A stretch of DNA of 64,000 nucleotides from Pseudonocardia sp. ICBG1293. GTDB taxonomy: Bacteria > Actinomycetota > Actinomycetes > Mycobacteriales > Pseudonocardiaceae. Each line of letters begins with the position of its first letter. Positions within the stretch are counted from its first letter, which is position 1. The position numbers and the translations under genes were made by a program. The notes below the pieces were generated by a model, which did not search any database, had not been told where the DNA came from, and saw only the letters and a program-made list of their open reading frames with translations. Positions 1 through 8,033 of the stretch are shown here, in pieces. Location of the stretch: the NCBI RefSeq assembly GCF_020131355.1, contig NZ_JAHLEL010000038.1, forward strand, positions 868,001 to 932,000. Direction: 5' to 3'.

Positions 1-309
1 TCCTGGACGAGCGAGGACGAGCTGGTCGAGGCGGTCAACGACTCCATCTACGGGCTGTTCGCGGTCCTGCTCGGCCGCGACATCACGAAGCTGCTGTCGA
101 CGGCACGCCGGCTGCAGGTCGGCGGCGTGATGATCAACGACTGGTTCGGCGAGTTGCCGATGACGCCGCACGGCGGGCACAAGCAGTCCGGCACCGGCCG
201 CGAGGAGGGCCTGGAGGCCGTCCACGGATACACGCAGGTCAAGCACATCAGCGTCAACCTCGACCCGTCCCTGCGGGCGGGGTCCGACTGGGCCGGCGCG
301 CCCCTGTAG
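1..309 (+). CDS. Aldehyde dehydrogenase family protein, C-terminal fragment
   Basis: The reading frame is open from the first base to a TAG at 307-309, so this is the last ~102 residues of a gene that begins before the window. The segment reads like the C-terminal catalytic and oligomerisation part of NAD(P)-dependent aldehyde dehydrogenases: a VNDSIYGL stretch, then GGVMINDWFGELPMTPHGG and KQSGTGREEGLEAVHGYTQVK, the conserved ALDH C-terminal GxGRE-type motif. The catalytic Cys and Glu lie upstream and cannot be seen. A GMC oxidoreductase and its small subunit follow on the same strand, so an alcohol-to-aldehyde-to-acid oxidation unit is a reasonable inference. The substrate is unknown. Confidence 0.9.
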   Translation, partial: SWTSEDELVEAVNDSIYGLFAVLLGRDITKLLSTARRLQVGGVMINDWFGELPMTPHGGHKQSGTGREEGLEAVHGYTQVKHISVNLDPSLRAGSDWAGAPL

Positions 310-341
310 CCCCGGCGTCACGCCAGAGAGGAGAGCATCCG

Positions 342-971
342 ATGAACGACGCACCCGCTCCCTTCGGAGCACCCGCGGAGACCGCGAACCCGGGTGAGGC
401 CGGCGGCTTCTTCGAGGCCGGGCGGCCCCGGATCGGCGGCCTGCTGCACCCGGTCCGGTTCAGCGACGAGCAGGCGGCCGTGCTGAACGCCGTCGCCGAC
501 ACCCTCATCCCGCCGGACCCGCGCTGGCCCACCGCGAGCGAGGTCGACCTGGTGACCTTCGTCGGCCGCTACGTCACGCCGTCGGGCTACCGGAACAAGC
601 ACTTCCCGTTCGCCGAGGAGGACGACGTCAAGGCCGGCCTCGACCGGCTCGGGCTCTCCTTCGTGGACGGTGACGTCGCTGCCCGCACCGAGGCGGTCGC
701 CGCGCTGGAGAAGGCCGAGGACCCGCTGTTCGAGCAGCTGCGCGCGCTCGTCTACTACGGCTACTACTCCCGGCCCGTGGTGACGCTGGCGATCAACCGC
801 AACCTGCCCGCCGGGCGCGACTACCACGGTCCGCCGCTGCCCTACGGCTACCTGCAGACCACCGAGCCGTGGGACGAGGACCTGCTGACCCAGGCCCAGG
901 AGAACGGCTCCTACCTCGAGACCGACGACGTCGTGCGCGTCGACCTGTCCCAGCTGTCCTGGACCAAGTGA
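342..971 (+). CDS. Gluconate 2-dehydrogenase subunit 3 family protein
   Basis: A 209-residue protein resembling the small subunit (subunit 3) that accompanies membrane-linked GMC-type sugar and alcohol dehydrogenases. Support comes from the FSDEQAAVLNAVADTLIPPD start of the domain, which is typical of the family, and from the adjacent GMC oxidoreductase gene 10 bp downstream. A GAGAGGAG ribosome site lies 7-14 nt before the ATG. Many relatives carry a twin-arginine signal; I see none here, so the complex may be cytoplasmic. The exact partner and electron acceptor are inferred, not shown. Confidence 0.85.
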   Translation: MNDAPAPFGAPAETANPGEAGGFFEAGRPRIGGLLHPVRFSDEQAAVLNAVADTLIPPDPRWPTASEVDLVTFVGRYVTPSGYRNKHFPFAEEDDVKAGLDRLGLSFVDGDVAARTEAVAALEKAEDPLFEQLRALVYYGYYSRPVVTLAINRNLPAGRDYHGPPLPYGYLQTTEPWDEDLLTQAQENGSYLETDDVVRVDLSQLSWTK

Positions 972-981
972 GGAGTACGTC

Positions 982-2634
982 ATGGCTGCCTACGAGGAGA
1001 CCGACGTCCTGATCATCGGTGCCGGCCCGGGCGGGGCCGGGATCGCGCTGAAGCTGGCCAAGGCCGGTGTGAAGGTGGTGTGCCTGGAGCAGGGCCCGTG
1101 GGTCACGCCCCAGGAGCACCCGCACTACCACGACGAGTGGGAGCTGGAGAAGCAGCGCGGCTGGGCCTACGACCCCAACGTGCGCCAGTTGCCCGAGGAC
1201 TACCCGGTCACCGGGGTCACGACGCCGTACATGATGAACAACGTCGGTGGCTCGACGATGCACTACGCCGGCCACTGGCCGCGCTACAAGCCCGTCGACT
1301 TCCGCAAGGGCACCGAGCACGGGCTCGAGGGCACGATCGACTGGCCCATCAGCTACGAGGACCTGGCCCCGTTCTACGACGAGAACGACGAGATCTACGG
1401 CATCTCCGGCCGGATCGGCGACCCGTCCTATCCGGACCGCAAGCAGGCCGTGCGGGACCCGGAGGTGCTGCCGGGCAAGCTCGGGCTCAAGTACGCGAAG
1501 GCCTCGCGCGACCTGGGGTGGCACTGGTGGCCGTCGGACAACGCGATCATCACCCGGGACCGGGAGAATCGGCAGGCCGACCAGGCGATGGGTAACGAGC
1601 TGTCGGGCAGCCCCACCGGGTCGCTGTCGACCCCGGCCAACGCGCATTGGCCCTACGCGATCCGGCACGGCGCCGACCTGCGCACGATGGCCCGGGTCGA
1701 GCAGATCAACGCCGCGAACGGCAAGGCGACCGGCGCGACCTACATCGACCGCACCACCGGTGACCGGCACGAGGTGCGGGCGAAGATCGTCGTCCTCGCG
1801 GCCAACGGCATCGGGTCGCCGCGGCTGCTGCTGCAGAGCGCGCAGAAGGGGCACCCGGACGGGCTGGCGAACTCCAACGGGATCGTCGGCAAGTACCTGA
1901 TGCACCACGTGTTCGCGTTCTGCGACTCGTGGTTCGACGAACCGATCGAGGGCTACAAGGGCAGCTTCGGCGCGCCCCTGTACAGCCACGAATTCTACCA
2001 CACCGACGTGAGCAGGGGATTCGTCAACGGATTCGGGATGCAGGTGGCGCGCAGCTTCGGGCCGGCCTACGCCGCGATGGGCACGCACACCGGCTACACC
2101 GCGCCGTGGGGGGACAGGCATCGCGAGTTCTTCGACGGGCACTTCGCCAACCACCTGATGGTCTTCATGTTCGGCGAGGACCTGCCGGTGGAGACGAACA
2201 CGGTGACGCTGAACCACGACGTGACCGACAGCTCGGGCCTGCCGGCCGCGCACGTGAACTACGAGCTGCACGCCAACGACATCGCGCTCGCGAAGTACGG
2301 GATCGACAAGATCTTCGAGGCCACGCGGGCGGTCGGGGCGGTCGAGACCAACGACACCGGCGTGCTCTACCCGCCGCCGGCCTGGCACCTCATGGGCACC
2401 TGCCGGATGGGCAACAACCCCGGCGACTCGGTGCTCAACAAGTGGTGCCAGACCTGGGACGTGCCGAACCTGTTCGTCTGCGACGGCAGCACGCTCACCA
2501 CGGGTGCGGCGGTCAACCCGACCAGCACCATCGGCGCGCTGTCCCAGCGCACGGGGGAGTACATCCTGCGCAACTGGGACGCCCTCGTCGCGCAGACGAC
2601 GACGCCGTCCAACGCGGACGCGCCGGACATGTGA
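982..2634 (+). CDS. GMC family FAD-dependent oxidoreductase
   Basis: A 550-residue glucose-methanol-choline oxidoreductase. The N-terminus has the FAD-binding Rossmann motif GAGPGGAG (residues ~12-19). A second conserved block, NNVGGSTMHYAGHWPR, lies near residue 90. The C-terminus has WHLMGTCRMG with the catalytic-region His, followed by AAVNPTSTIGALSQR, where the Asn is usual for the family. It starts at an ATG with GAGGAG 7 nt upstream. It follows the subunit-3-like gene directly, so the pair probably forms a heterodimeric dehydrogenase passing electrons to a cytochrome or quinone; the upstream aldehyde dehydrogenase may take the product. The substrate cannot be read from sequence. Confidence 0.92.
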   Translation: MAAYEETDVLIIGAGPGGAGIALKLAKAGVKVVCLEQGPWVTPQEHPHYHDEWELEKQRGWAYDPNVRQLPEDYPVTGVTTPYMMNNVGGSTMHYAGHWPRYKPVDFRKGTEHGLEGTIDWPISYEDLAPFYDENDEIYGISGRIGDPSYPDRKQAVRDPEVLPGKLGLKYAKASRDLGWHWWPSDNAIITRDRENRQADQAMGNELSGSPTGSLSTPANAHWPYAIRHGADLRTMARVEQINAANGKATGATYIDRTTGDRHEVRAKIVVLAANGIGSPRLLLQSAQKGHPDGLANSNGIVGKYLMHHVFAFCDSWFDEPIEGYKGSFGAPLYSHEFYHTDVSRGFVNGFGMQVARSFGPAYAAMGTHTGYTAPWGDRHREFFDGHFANHLMVFMFGEDLPVETNTVTLNHDVTDSSGLPAAHVNYELHANDIALAKYGIDKIFEATRAVGAVETNDTGVLYPPPAWHLMGTCRMGNNPGDSVLNKWCQTWDVPNLFVCDGSTLTTGAAVNPTSTIGALSQRTGEYILRNWDALVAQTTTPSNADAPDM

Positions 2635-2641
2635 GACCGGG

Positions 2642-2675
2642 GACCGGGCCGGCGCAGCGTGGCGCCGGCCCGGTC
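2642..2675. terminator. Hairpin between convergent genes
   Basis: A perfect 14-bp inverted repeat (2642-2655 pairing with 2662-2675, 6-nt loop) fills the gap between the GMC gene and the convergent PEP-mutase-like gene. There is no T tract. It probably ends transcription from both sides. Confidence 0.6.
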
Positions 2676-2680
2676 GCCGC

Positions 2681-3460
2681 TCAGTTCAGCTTCCGGGTGC
2701 CCTCGGGCAGGCCGCCGCCGGCGTAGACGTCGGTGGCGAGGTCCTCCAGCGCGGTCAGCGCGACGTTCTGGCTCCACGGGCCGTAGGAGACGCGGGCGAC
2801 GCCCAGCTCCTGCGCACGCTTCAGCGGGATCGACCCGGGGATGCCGATCAGGTTGACCTTGCGCTCCCCGAGCGCCTCGACCAGCCGCCCGACCTGGGTC
2901 TCGTCGAGCTTGCCGGGCACGAAGAAGTTCGACGCGCCGGCGTCGAGGTAGGCCTTCCCGCGCTCGATCGCGTCGGCCAGCACGGCCTCGGGGTCCTTGT
3001 CGCCCGCCTTGAGGAACGCGTCGGTGCGGGCGTTCAGCACGAAGTCCACGCCCGCGGACTCGGCCGCGGCGACGGCCGCCTCGACCGCCTTGACGGCGTC
3101 GGCGAGCGGCTTGACCTGGTCCTCCAGGTTCGCGCCCACGATGCCGACGTCGATCGCGCGGGCGACGGTGCCGCCCGGGTCGCCGTAGCCGGCTTCGAGG
3201 TCGGCGCTGACCGGCAGGTCGCCCGCCACCTTCGCGATCAGCCCGACCTCGGCGATCATCAGGTCACGCGGGATGTTCTCGCCGTCCTCGTAGCCGCGGG
3301 AGGCGGCGATGCCGTGGCTGGCGGTGGCCAGGGCCTTCGTGCCCGGGGTCTCGGCGACGACCTTCGCGGTGATCGCGTCCCAGACGTTGACGACGAGCAG
3401 CAGCTCGGACGCGGCGTGCAGCTCCTGCAGCTTCGTGGCCTTCTCGGCGGTGGAGGTCAT
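2681..3460 (-). CDS. Isocitrate lyase/PEP mutase family protein
   Basis: A 259-residue TIM-barrel protein of the isocitrate lyase/phosphoenolpyruvate mutase superfamily. The start MTSTAEKATKLQELHA is followed by VVNVWDAITAKVV, then the Mg-site region SADLEAGYGD, and NARTDAFL (the family's usual NARTDA motif). The KxxGC segment that holds the lyase catalytic Cys in true isocitrate lyase is not visible, so this belongs with the short oxaloacetate-hydrolase, carboxyvinyl-phosphonate or PEP-mutase-like enzymes. A longer frame extends upstream, but the ATG at 3460 fits the family start. The gene is divergent from a small membrane protein. The specific reaction is unknown. Confidence 0.85.
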   Translation of the reverse strand: MTSTAEKATKLQELHAASELLLVVNVWDAITAKVVAETPGTKALATASHGIAASRGYEDGENIPRDLMIAEVGLIAKVAGDLPVSADLEAGYGDPGGTVARAIDVGIVGANLEDQVKPLADAVKAVEAAVAAAESAGVDFVLNARTDAFLKAGDKDPEAVLADAIERGKAYLDAGASNFFVPGKLDETQVGRLVEALGERKVNLIGIPGSIPLKRAQELGVARVSYGPWSQNVALTALEDLATDVYAGGGLPEGTRKLN

Positions 3461-3566
3461 GTGATCACCGTAGGACGGTTGCCGGGAGCCCGCTGGCGTA
3501 CCCAGAACTGGGGATCTGTCGCCCTCCCGACAGCGGTGCGGGCTCTCCGACCCCGATCCTGGTGTC

Positions 3567-3971
3567 GTGCTCCGCGACCGGTCCGATGTCCGACACCCGT
3601 CCCACCCGCGGGGCGGCCTCGGCACGTCGGCGTTCGTGCTGGGAGCACTGGGATCGATCTTCGTCGCCGTCGCGATCGCGCTGTCCGCGGTGTCGCCGCC
3701 GGCCGTCGCCGGTCTGGCGCTCGTCTCGGCCGGAGTGGTGCTGGCCGTCGGTGGTCTGGTCCTCGGCACGCTGGGTGCGGTCCGTGCCTGCCCGGCCCGG
3801 TGTCGCACCTCGATCTCCGCCGCGGGACTGTCGGTGGCCGGGCTGGCCGGCGGGCTGATCTGGCTGGCCGCGTTCGTGATCCTCGCGGTCGCCGGGTCCG
3901 GCCCGGGGCCCACCGGGGACGAGGCCGAGCCCGCACCGGCCTGTGGCGCCACGGTCTGCCAGGTGCCCTGA
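3567..3971 (+). CDS. Small hypothetical membrane protein
   Basis: A 134-residue protein starting at a GTG. It has about three hydrophobic segments (roughly residues 20-42, 46-73 and 83-110), a short cytoplasmic Arg/Cys-containing loop (RACPARCRTS), and a C-terminal acidic tail with two cysteines (ACGATVC). It resembles the small DUF4190-like membrane proteins of actinobacteria but I cannot assign it to a family. It sits between the divergent PEP-mutase-like gene and the halohydrin-dehalogenase-like gene. No function is proposed. Confidence 0.6.
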   Translation: MLRDRSDVRHPSHPRGGLGTSAFVLGALGSIFVAVAIALSAVSPPAVAGLALVSAGVVLAVGGLVLGTLGAVRACPARCRTSISAAGLSVAGLAGGLIWLAAFVILAVAGSGPGPTGDEAEPAPACGATVCQVP

Positions 3972-4037
3972 CCGGCCGGTCCGCGTCCGTTGCCCGCAGA
4001 AGATGCGACACGGGGTCGGCAACGGGACGATCCGATC

Positions 4038-4739
4038 ATGACCGGACGTCTGCAGGGCACACGGGTGCTCGTCACCCACGCCGACCGCTATCTCGGCCCG
4101 CCGGTGGTCGAGCTGTTCCGCGCCGAGGGCGCGGACGTCGTCGCCGACACCACCGACCCCGCGACCGGACCGGAGGTCGCCGCGCAGATCGTCGCCGACG
4201 CCGGCGAGATCGACGTGCTCGTCGCGAACTTCGCCGGCCCGCACTCCCGCATGCCGGTCACGAACATGATCGGCGACATCGGGGAGTTCACCGACGCCGA
4301 GTTCCAGGACTACCTCGACGAGCTGGTGTGGCCCCTGATCCGCGTCGTGCGCGCCGCGCTGCCCGCGATGTGGGGGCGCCGGTCCGGCAAGATCGTCGCG
4401 GCGACGAGCGCGACCCCGGTGCGGGCGATCCCCGGGCTGGCGGTCTACTCCGCCGCCCGCGGCGCGCAGAACGGGTTCCTGCAGGTCGTCGGGGCCGAGG
4501 CGGCGCCGTTCAATGTGCAGGTCAACGGGCTGGGACCGGCCCACATCCGCAACAACATGTACTACACCGACGCGATGCTCGACGACGACGAGGTGCGCGG
4601 CTCGTTCGAGGCCCAGATCCCGGCCGGGAGGCTGGGGGAGGGCCGCGAGGCCGCGGAGCTGGCGCTCGCGCTGGCGTCGGGGGCCAGCGATTTCATGGCC
4701 GGACAGATCGTGCCGCTCTCCGGGGGATGGGCGACCTGA
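4038..4739 (+). CDS. SDR-fold protein with halohydrin dehalogenase signature
   Basis: A 233-residue Rossmann-fold protein. It lacks the TGxxxGxG nucleotide motif of ordinary short-chain dehydrogenases; at that position it has T13-H-A-D-R-Y18-L-G20, which fits the T-x4-F/Y-x-G halide-pocket motif of halohydrin dehalogenases. The catalytic triad also fits: Ser124, Tyr137 and Arg141 (S-x12-Y-x3-R) where SDR enzymes have Ser-Tyr-Lys. The C-terminus (LALASGASDFMAGQIVPLSGGW) is SDR-like. Halohydrin dehalogenases convert vicinal halohydrins to epoxides without a cofactor and can also open epoxides with small anions. The start ATG at 4038 removes an unlikely 16-residue extension. The natural substrate is unknown; an epoxide-processing role is an inference. 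Confidence 0.8.
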   Translation: MTGRLQGTRVLVTHADRYLGPPVVELFRAEGADVVADTTDPATGPEVAAQIVADAGEIDVLVANFAGPHSRMPVTNMIGDIGEFTDAEFQDYLDELVWPLIRVVRAALPAMWGRRSGKIVAATSATPVRAIPGLAVYSAARGAQNGFLQVVGAEAAPFNVQVNGLGPAHIRNNMYYTDAMLDDDEVRGSFEAQIPAGRLGEGREAAELALALASGASDFMAGQIVPLSGGWAT

Positions 4740-4758
4740 TCCCCGGGTACCCGGTCGT

Positions 4759-5814
4759 GTGCAACCGATCCCGTACACGGACTCCGTCGAGCAGCTCCAG
4801 CCGGAGGAGGACGAGCACATCCGGCGCTGCATCGACTCGCTGCTCCGCACCAACGCGATGACCTTCGACCTGCACCGGCACGGGTACCGCGCGACGCACG
4901 CCAAGAGCCACGGCGTGCTCCGCGGGACCCTGCGGGTGCACCGCAACCTGTCGGTCGAACTGGCCCAGGGCCTGTTCGCGGCGCCCGGGTCGCACGACGT
5001 CGTCGCCCGGATCGCCACCGAGACCGGCCAGCTCGACGACGACCGCGCCCCCAACGCGCGGGGTCTCGCGCTCAAGGTGTTCGAAGTCGAGGGCGAGACC
5101 CTGCACCCGTCGGACCCGGGGCACCGGGTGCACGATCTGCTGTTCAACACGCTTCCGGTGCTGCCGCCGGGCACGGCGAAGAAGTTCATGGAGATCACCG
5201 AGATCCGCGAGCGGCACTTCTCGGAACCGAAGAAGATCGACGACGAGGTCTCGCAGCGGCCCGACGCGCACGAGCTGGGCGCCTTCGGCAGGCTCGCCAA
5301 CATCCACCCGCTGGCCCACGCGTACTACACCCAGGGCGTGTTCCGGCACGGCGACTACGTCGCCAAGACCGGCCTCTACCCGGGGACCCCGGAGCAGCAG
5401 GCGCTGGCCTCCCGCGAGATCGGGGACGACGACTCGCGCGGGGTGCTGCAGAGCCTGATCGAGGAGTGGACCTCCACCCGCGACACCGTGTTCGACGTCC
5501 GGGTGCAGCTGCGCACCGACGCCGACGCCATGCCGGTGGAGGACGCCGCGGTCGACTGGCCGCAGGACCTGTCGCCCTACGTCACCGTCGCGACGCTGAC
5601 GTTCCCGCCGCAGCACGCCTACTCGCCGCAGCGCCGCGTGTTCGCCGACGACCGGCTCGCGTTCCGGCCGTGGCACGGGCTCGCCGCGCACCGTCCGCTG
5701 GGATCGGTGAACCGGCTCCGTCGCCGTGCCTACCAGGAGCTCGGCGCGCAGCGCGGGGACATGAACGCGGTCACCGTGACCGAGATGCGGTCGGCCTCGG
5801 AACTGCCCGACTGA
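4759..5814 (+). CDS. Catalase-like heme protein
   Basis: A 351-residue protein of the heme catalase superfamily, shorter than classic catalases (about 480 residues or more). The distal heme motif R-A-T-H-A-K-S-H-G is near residue 50 (compare RxxHAKG of catalases), followed by RGLALKVFEVEGE. The C-terminal block AFRPWHGLAAHRPLGSVNR is typical of the catalase-related subgroup. The chosen start is GTG 4759 (Val-Gln-Pro-Ile-Pro), 19 bp after the previous stop; an internal ATG at 4858 would remove the N-terminal arm. It overlaps the next gene by 1 bp. It may act as a catalase, a peroxidase or an allene-oxide-synthase-like enzyme on organic hydroperoxides; sequence alone does not decide. Confidence 0.85.
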   Translation: MQPIPYTDSVEQLQPEEDEHIRRCIDSLLRTNAMTFDLHRHGYRATHAKSHGVLRGTLRVHRNLSVELAQGLFAAPGSHDVVARIATETGQLDDDRAPNARGLALKVFEVEGETLHPSDPGHRVHDLLFNTLPVLPPGTAKKFMEITEIRERHFSEPKKIDDEVSQRPDAHELGAFGRLANIHPLAHAYYTQGVFRHGDYVAKTGLYPGTPEQQALASREIGDDDSRGVLQSLIEEWTSTRDTVFDVRVQLRTDADAMPVEDAAVDWPQDLSPYVTVATLTFPPQHAYSPQRRVFADDRLAFRPWHGLAAHRPLGSVNRLRRRAYQELGAQRGDMNAVTVTEMRSASELPD

Positions 5815-6473
5815 TGGCCGCCGTGTTCGTCGTCGGCGCGGGGCCGGGCATCGGCCGCTCCGTCGCCCACCGCTTCGCCTCCGCGGGCCACGCCGTCGGG
5901 GTGCTCGCCCGCTCGTCATCCACTGTGGACAGGTTGCTCGGCGACCTCGCCGACGGGTCGGCCGGTGCCACCGCCGACGTCGCCGACGAGCCCGCCCTGC
6001 GCGCCGCGCTCGACGAGCTCGTCGAGCGGCTCGGGGTGCCCGAGGTCGTCGTCTACAACGCCGGGGTGATCCGCGCCGACACCGTCACCGGGCTCGATGC
6101 GGCGACGCTGCTCGACACCTGGGCGGTGAACGTCGGCGGCGCGGTCACGACCGCCGCGGCGCTGCTGCCTGCGATGGCCGACGGTGACGGCGGCAGCTAC
6201 CTGATGACGGCCGGCATGCCCGACCCGTTGCCGCAGCTGGCCAGCCTGTCGCTGGGCAAGGCCGGGCTGCGCGCCCTCGCCGCGCTGCTCGACGCCGAGT
6301 TCGGCCCGCGCGGTGTCCGGTCGGCGACGGTCACCGTGTGCGGGCCGGTCGCGCCGGGCACCGCCTACGACCCCGACGACATCGCCGAGCACTACGCCCG
6401 GCTGCACCGCCTGCCGGCCGGGGCCTGGCCGCTCGACACCCGGTTCGGCGACCCGGCCGACGCCGCGGGCTGA
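5814..6473 (+). CDS. Short-chain dehydrogenase-like protein with altered active site
   Basis: A 219-residue SDR protein whose ATG overlaps the stop of the catalase-like gene (TGATG), so the two are translationally coupled. The dinucleotide-binding motif GAGPGIGRS is intact at residues 8-16, and VVYNAG matches the NNAG block. At the catalytic site the usual Y-x-x-x-K reads L-S-L-G-K: the lysine is kept but the tyrosine is replaced by leucine, and the serine block reads LMTAGMP. It probably binds NAD(P)H but may not act as a normal dehydrogenase. The 3' end runs into a 21-bp tandem duplication that contains the stop codon. Confidence 0.82.
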   Translation: MAAVFVVGAGPGIGRSVAHRFASAGHAVGVLARSSSTVDRLLGDLADGSAGATADVADEPALRAALDELVERLGVPEVVVYNAGVIRADTVTGLDAATLLDTWAVNVGGAVTTAAALLPAMADGDGGSYLMTAGMPDPLPQLASLSLGKAGLRALAALLDAEFGPRGVRSATVTVCGPVAPGTAYDPDDIAEHYARLHRLPAGAWPLDTRFGDPADAAG

Positions 6474-6505
6474 CCCGGCCGCCCCGCGGGCTGACCCGGC
6501 CGCCC
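6464..6505. repeat. 21-bp tandem duplication
   Basis: Two adjacent identical 21-base units (6464-6484 and 6485-6505) and the start of a third. The first copy includes the stop codon of the SDR-like gene. It is probably a replication-slippage duplication. Confidence 0.7.
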
Positions 6506-6660
6506 CGCGGGGTCGCCGGGCTGCGGCCCCGGGCGCCCGGCGCATCCCGCCGCGCTGCGCCCCGGGTGCGGGGTACCCGACGTCGGCGGGGTGGTCGCCG
6601 AGATGCAGCGCAGGGGGTTCCGGGGTGCCCCGCGGGACCTCCGAGCTGCATCCCGGTGCC

Positions 6661-6682
6661 GATCGCTCGTGCACGAGTGATC
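6661..6682. promoter_or_regulatory. 22-bp near-perfect palindrome upstream of VOC gene
   Basis: The 22 bases from 6661 to 6682 have dyad symmetry at 20 of 22 positions, around the core CTCGTGCACGAG. It lies 59 bp before the VOC gene start. Size and position fit the operator of a dimeric repressor, but no regulator is adjacent. The half-site CTCGTGC recurs in the repeat region at 14131-14232. Confidence 0.35.
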
Positions 6683-6741
6683 GTCGGACGTACCGGGAAC
6701 CCCGACATGCAGGTCCCGTCATGCGATCCGGAGGTCGTCCC

Positions 6742-7137
6742 GTGCCCGAGTTCCCCGCCATCCACCACCTCGCCCTGTCGGTCACCGACCTCGACACCAG
6801 CGAGCCCTGGTACACGAAGCTGATCGGCGCCGAGCCGGCGATGACGCTGTCCGACGGCCCGTTCCACCGCCGCGTGTTTGCGCTCCCGTCGGGCCAGCTG
6901 CTCGGCCTGACCCGGCACGACACGGTCGACACCGGCGACACGTTCGCCCCGGCCCGCCCGGGCATGGACCATGTCGGGTTCGGTGTCGCGGACCGGTCCG
7001 CGATCGAGCAGTGGCGGGACCACCTCGACTCGGTCGGCATCGCCCACGACGGGATCGTGGAGGCCGACTACGGCCTCGCCCTGTCCTTCAAGGACCCCGA
7101 CGGCAACGCGCTGGAGTTCTTCGTCCTCGCGTCCTGA
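6742..7137 (+). CDS. VOC family protein (glyoxalase/dioxygenase fold)
   Basis: A 131-residue vicinal-oxygen-chelate protein with two beta-alpha-beta-beta-beta halves. It opens with AIHHLALSVTDLDTSEPWYT and ends with KDPDGNALEFF, the usual VOC closing motif; metal-ligand candidates are His in IHHLALSV, His in DHVGFGV and Glu in ALEFF. The start chosen is GTG 6742 because GGAGGT sits 6 nt upstream; an ATG at 6721 is in frame but has no ribosome site. Substrates of this superfamily vary (glyoxalase I, extradiol dioxygenases, fosfomycin resistance), and nothing here fixes the reaction. Confidence 0.82.
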   Translation: MPEFPAIHHLALSVTDLDTSEPWYTKLIGAEPAMTLSDGPFHRRVFALPSGQLLGLTRHDTVDTGDTFAPARPGMDHVGFGVADRSAIEQWRDHLDSVGIAHDGIVEADYGLALSFKDPDGNALEFFVLAS

Positions 7138-7145
7138 CCACGCCC

Positions 7146-7176
7146 GACCGCACCCGCGTGGCACCCGGGTGCGGTC
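7146..7176. terminator. Bidirectional hairpin terminator
   Basis: An 11-bp perfect inverted repeat (7146-7156 with 7166-7176, 9-nt loop) lies between the convergent VOC and transporter genes. Its right arm runs into the transporter stop codon at 7175-7177. Confidence 0.6.
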
Positions 7177-8029
7177 AGGCCCGGGCGGACGTCCGCGCCG
7201 ACGCCCGGGCCAGCGCGACCGTCGCCACGACCAGCACCACCACGAGCGCGCCGACGAGCACCAGGACCGGCCCGCCGGTGGCGAGCCGCTCGTCGAGCAC
7301 CGTCACCCCCACCACGGCCGCGACCAGCGGCGCCCCGACGACCACCGCGGGCAGCGACGCCCCCAGCGCCCCGGCCTGGAACGCGGACTGCTGCAGCAGC
7401 GTCCCGCCGACGACGGCGACCACCAGCACCCACGTCTCCCACGAGGTCAGCAGCGCGACCGGTCCGTCGGACAGGGTGTCCACCACGCCGAGGGTCAGCG
7501 CCGCGACCACGCCGTAGGCGATGCCGGTCGCGGCGGCGAGCAACAGCGCGCGCGGCGTCCCGGTCGCGGTGCGGGCCGCGAGCAGGCAGCCGGCGAACAG
7601 CGCCAGCAGCACCGAGCCCGTCGGCGCCCACTGCACGAGCCCCGCCCGGTCGACGCCCGCCGTCGGCTCGCCCACCGTCACGAACAGCACCAGTGCCACC
7701 ACCAGCACCGCGGCCCAGCTCAGCTCGGTGCGCGACGGCCGCCGCCCGGCCCACCGCGCCGCCAGCGGCAGCGCGAACACCAGCTGGGTCACGATGATCG
7801 GCTGCACGAGCAGCAGCGACCCGAACCCGAGCGCGACGGCCTGCATCCCGAACGCCGCGGTGTCGCCGAGCGCCCCGGCCAGCCAGCGCGGGTCGCGGAC
7901 CAGGCGGAGCAGCAGCGCCACCCCGCGGTCGTGCGGCACCGCCGCCGCGGAGCTCTGCTGGGCGACCGCGGCCAGGGCGAACAGCAGCGCCGAGACCAGC
8001 GCGGCCGCGACCGCCAGGACGGTGTTCAG
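7175..8029 (-). CDS. DMT/EamA-like membrane transporter
   Basis: A polytopic membrane protein with about 9-10 hydrophobic segments, resembling actinobacterial DMT (drug/metabolite transporter, EamA-like) permeases. The obvious start GTG 7939 gives 254 residues but cuts off a good first membrane helix (LNTVLAVAAALVSALLFALA) that is in frame upstream. The only start-like codon for the longer form (284 residues) is CTG 8029, 5 nt after the prfC stop, so coupled translation from prfC is plausible. If the CTG is wrong, the protein begins at 7939. The substrate is unknown. Confidence 0.75.
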   Translation of the reverse strand: MNTVLAVAAALVSALLFALAAVAQQSSAAAVPHDRGVALLLRLVRDPRWLAGALGDTAAFGMQAVALGFGSLLLVQPIIVTQLVFALPLAARWAGRRPSRTELSWAAVLVVALVLFVTVGEPTAGVDRAGLVQWAPTGSVLLALFAGCLLAARTATGTPRALLLAAATGIAYGVVAALTLGVVDTLSDGPVALLTSWETWVLVVAVVGGTLLQQSAFQAGALGASLPAVVVGAPLVAAVVGVTVLDERLATGGPVLVLVGALVVVLVVATVALARASARTSARA

Positions 8030-8033
8030 CGGA

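Noticed and set aside
2681-4075. A longer minus-strand frame extending the PEP-mutase-like gene by 205 codons
   Set aside because: The extension has no homology pattern and covers a divergent small gene; the ATG at 3460 fits the family start.
6464-6505. 21-bp tandem repeat as a regulatory element
   Set aside because: It includes the stop codon of the SDR-like gene and has only two full copies; simple slippage explains it.
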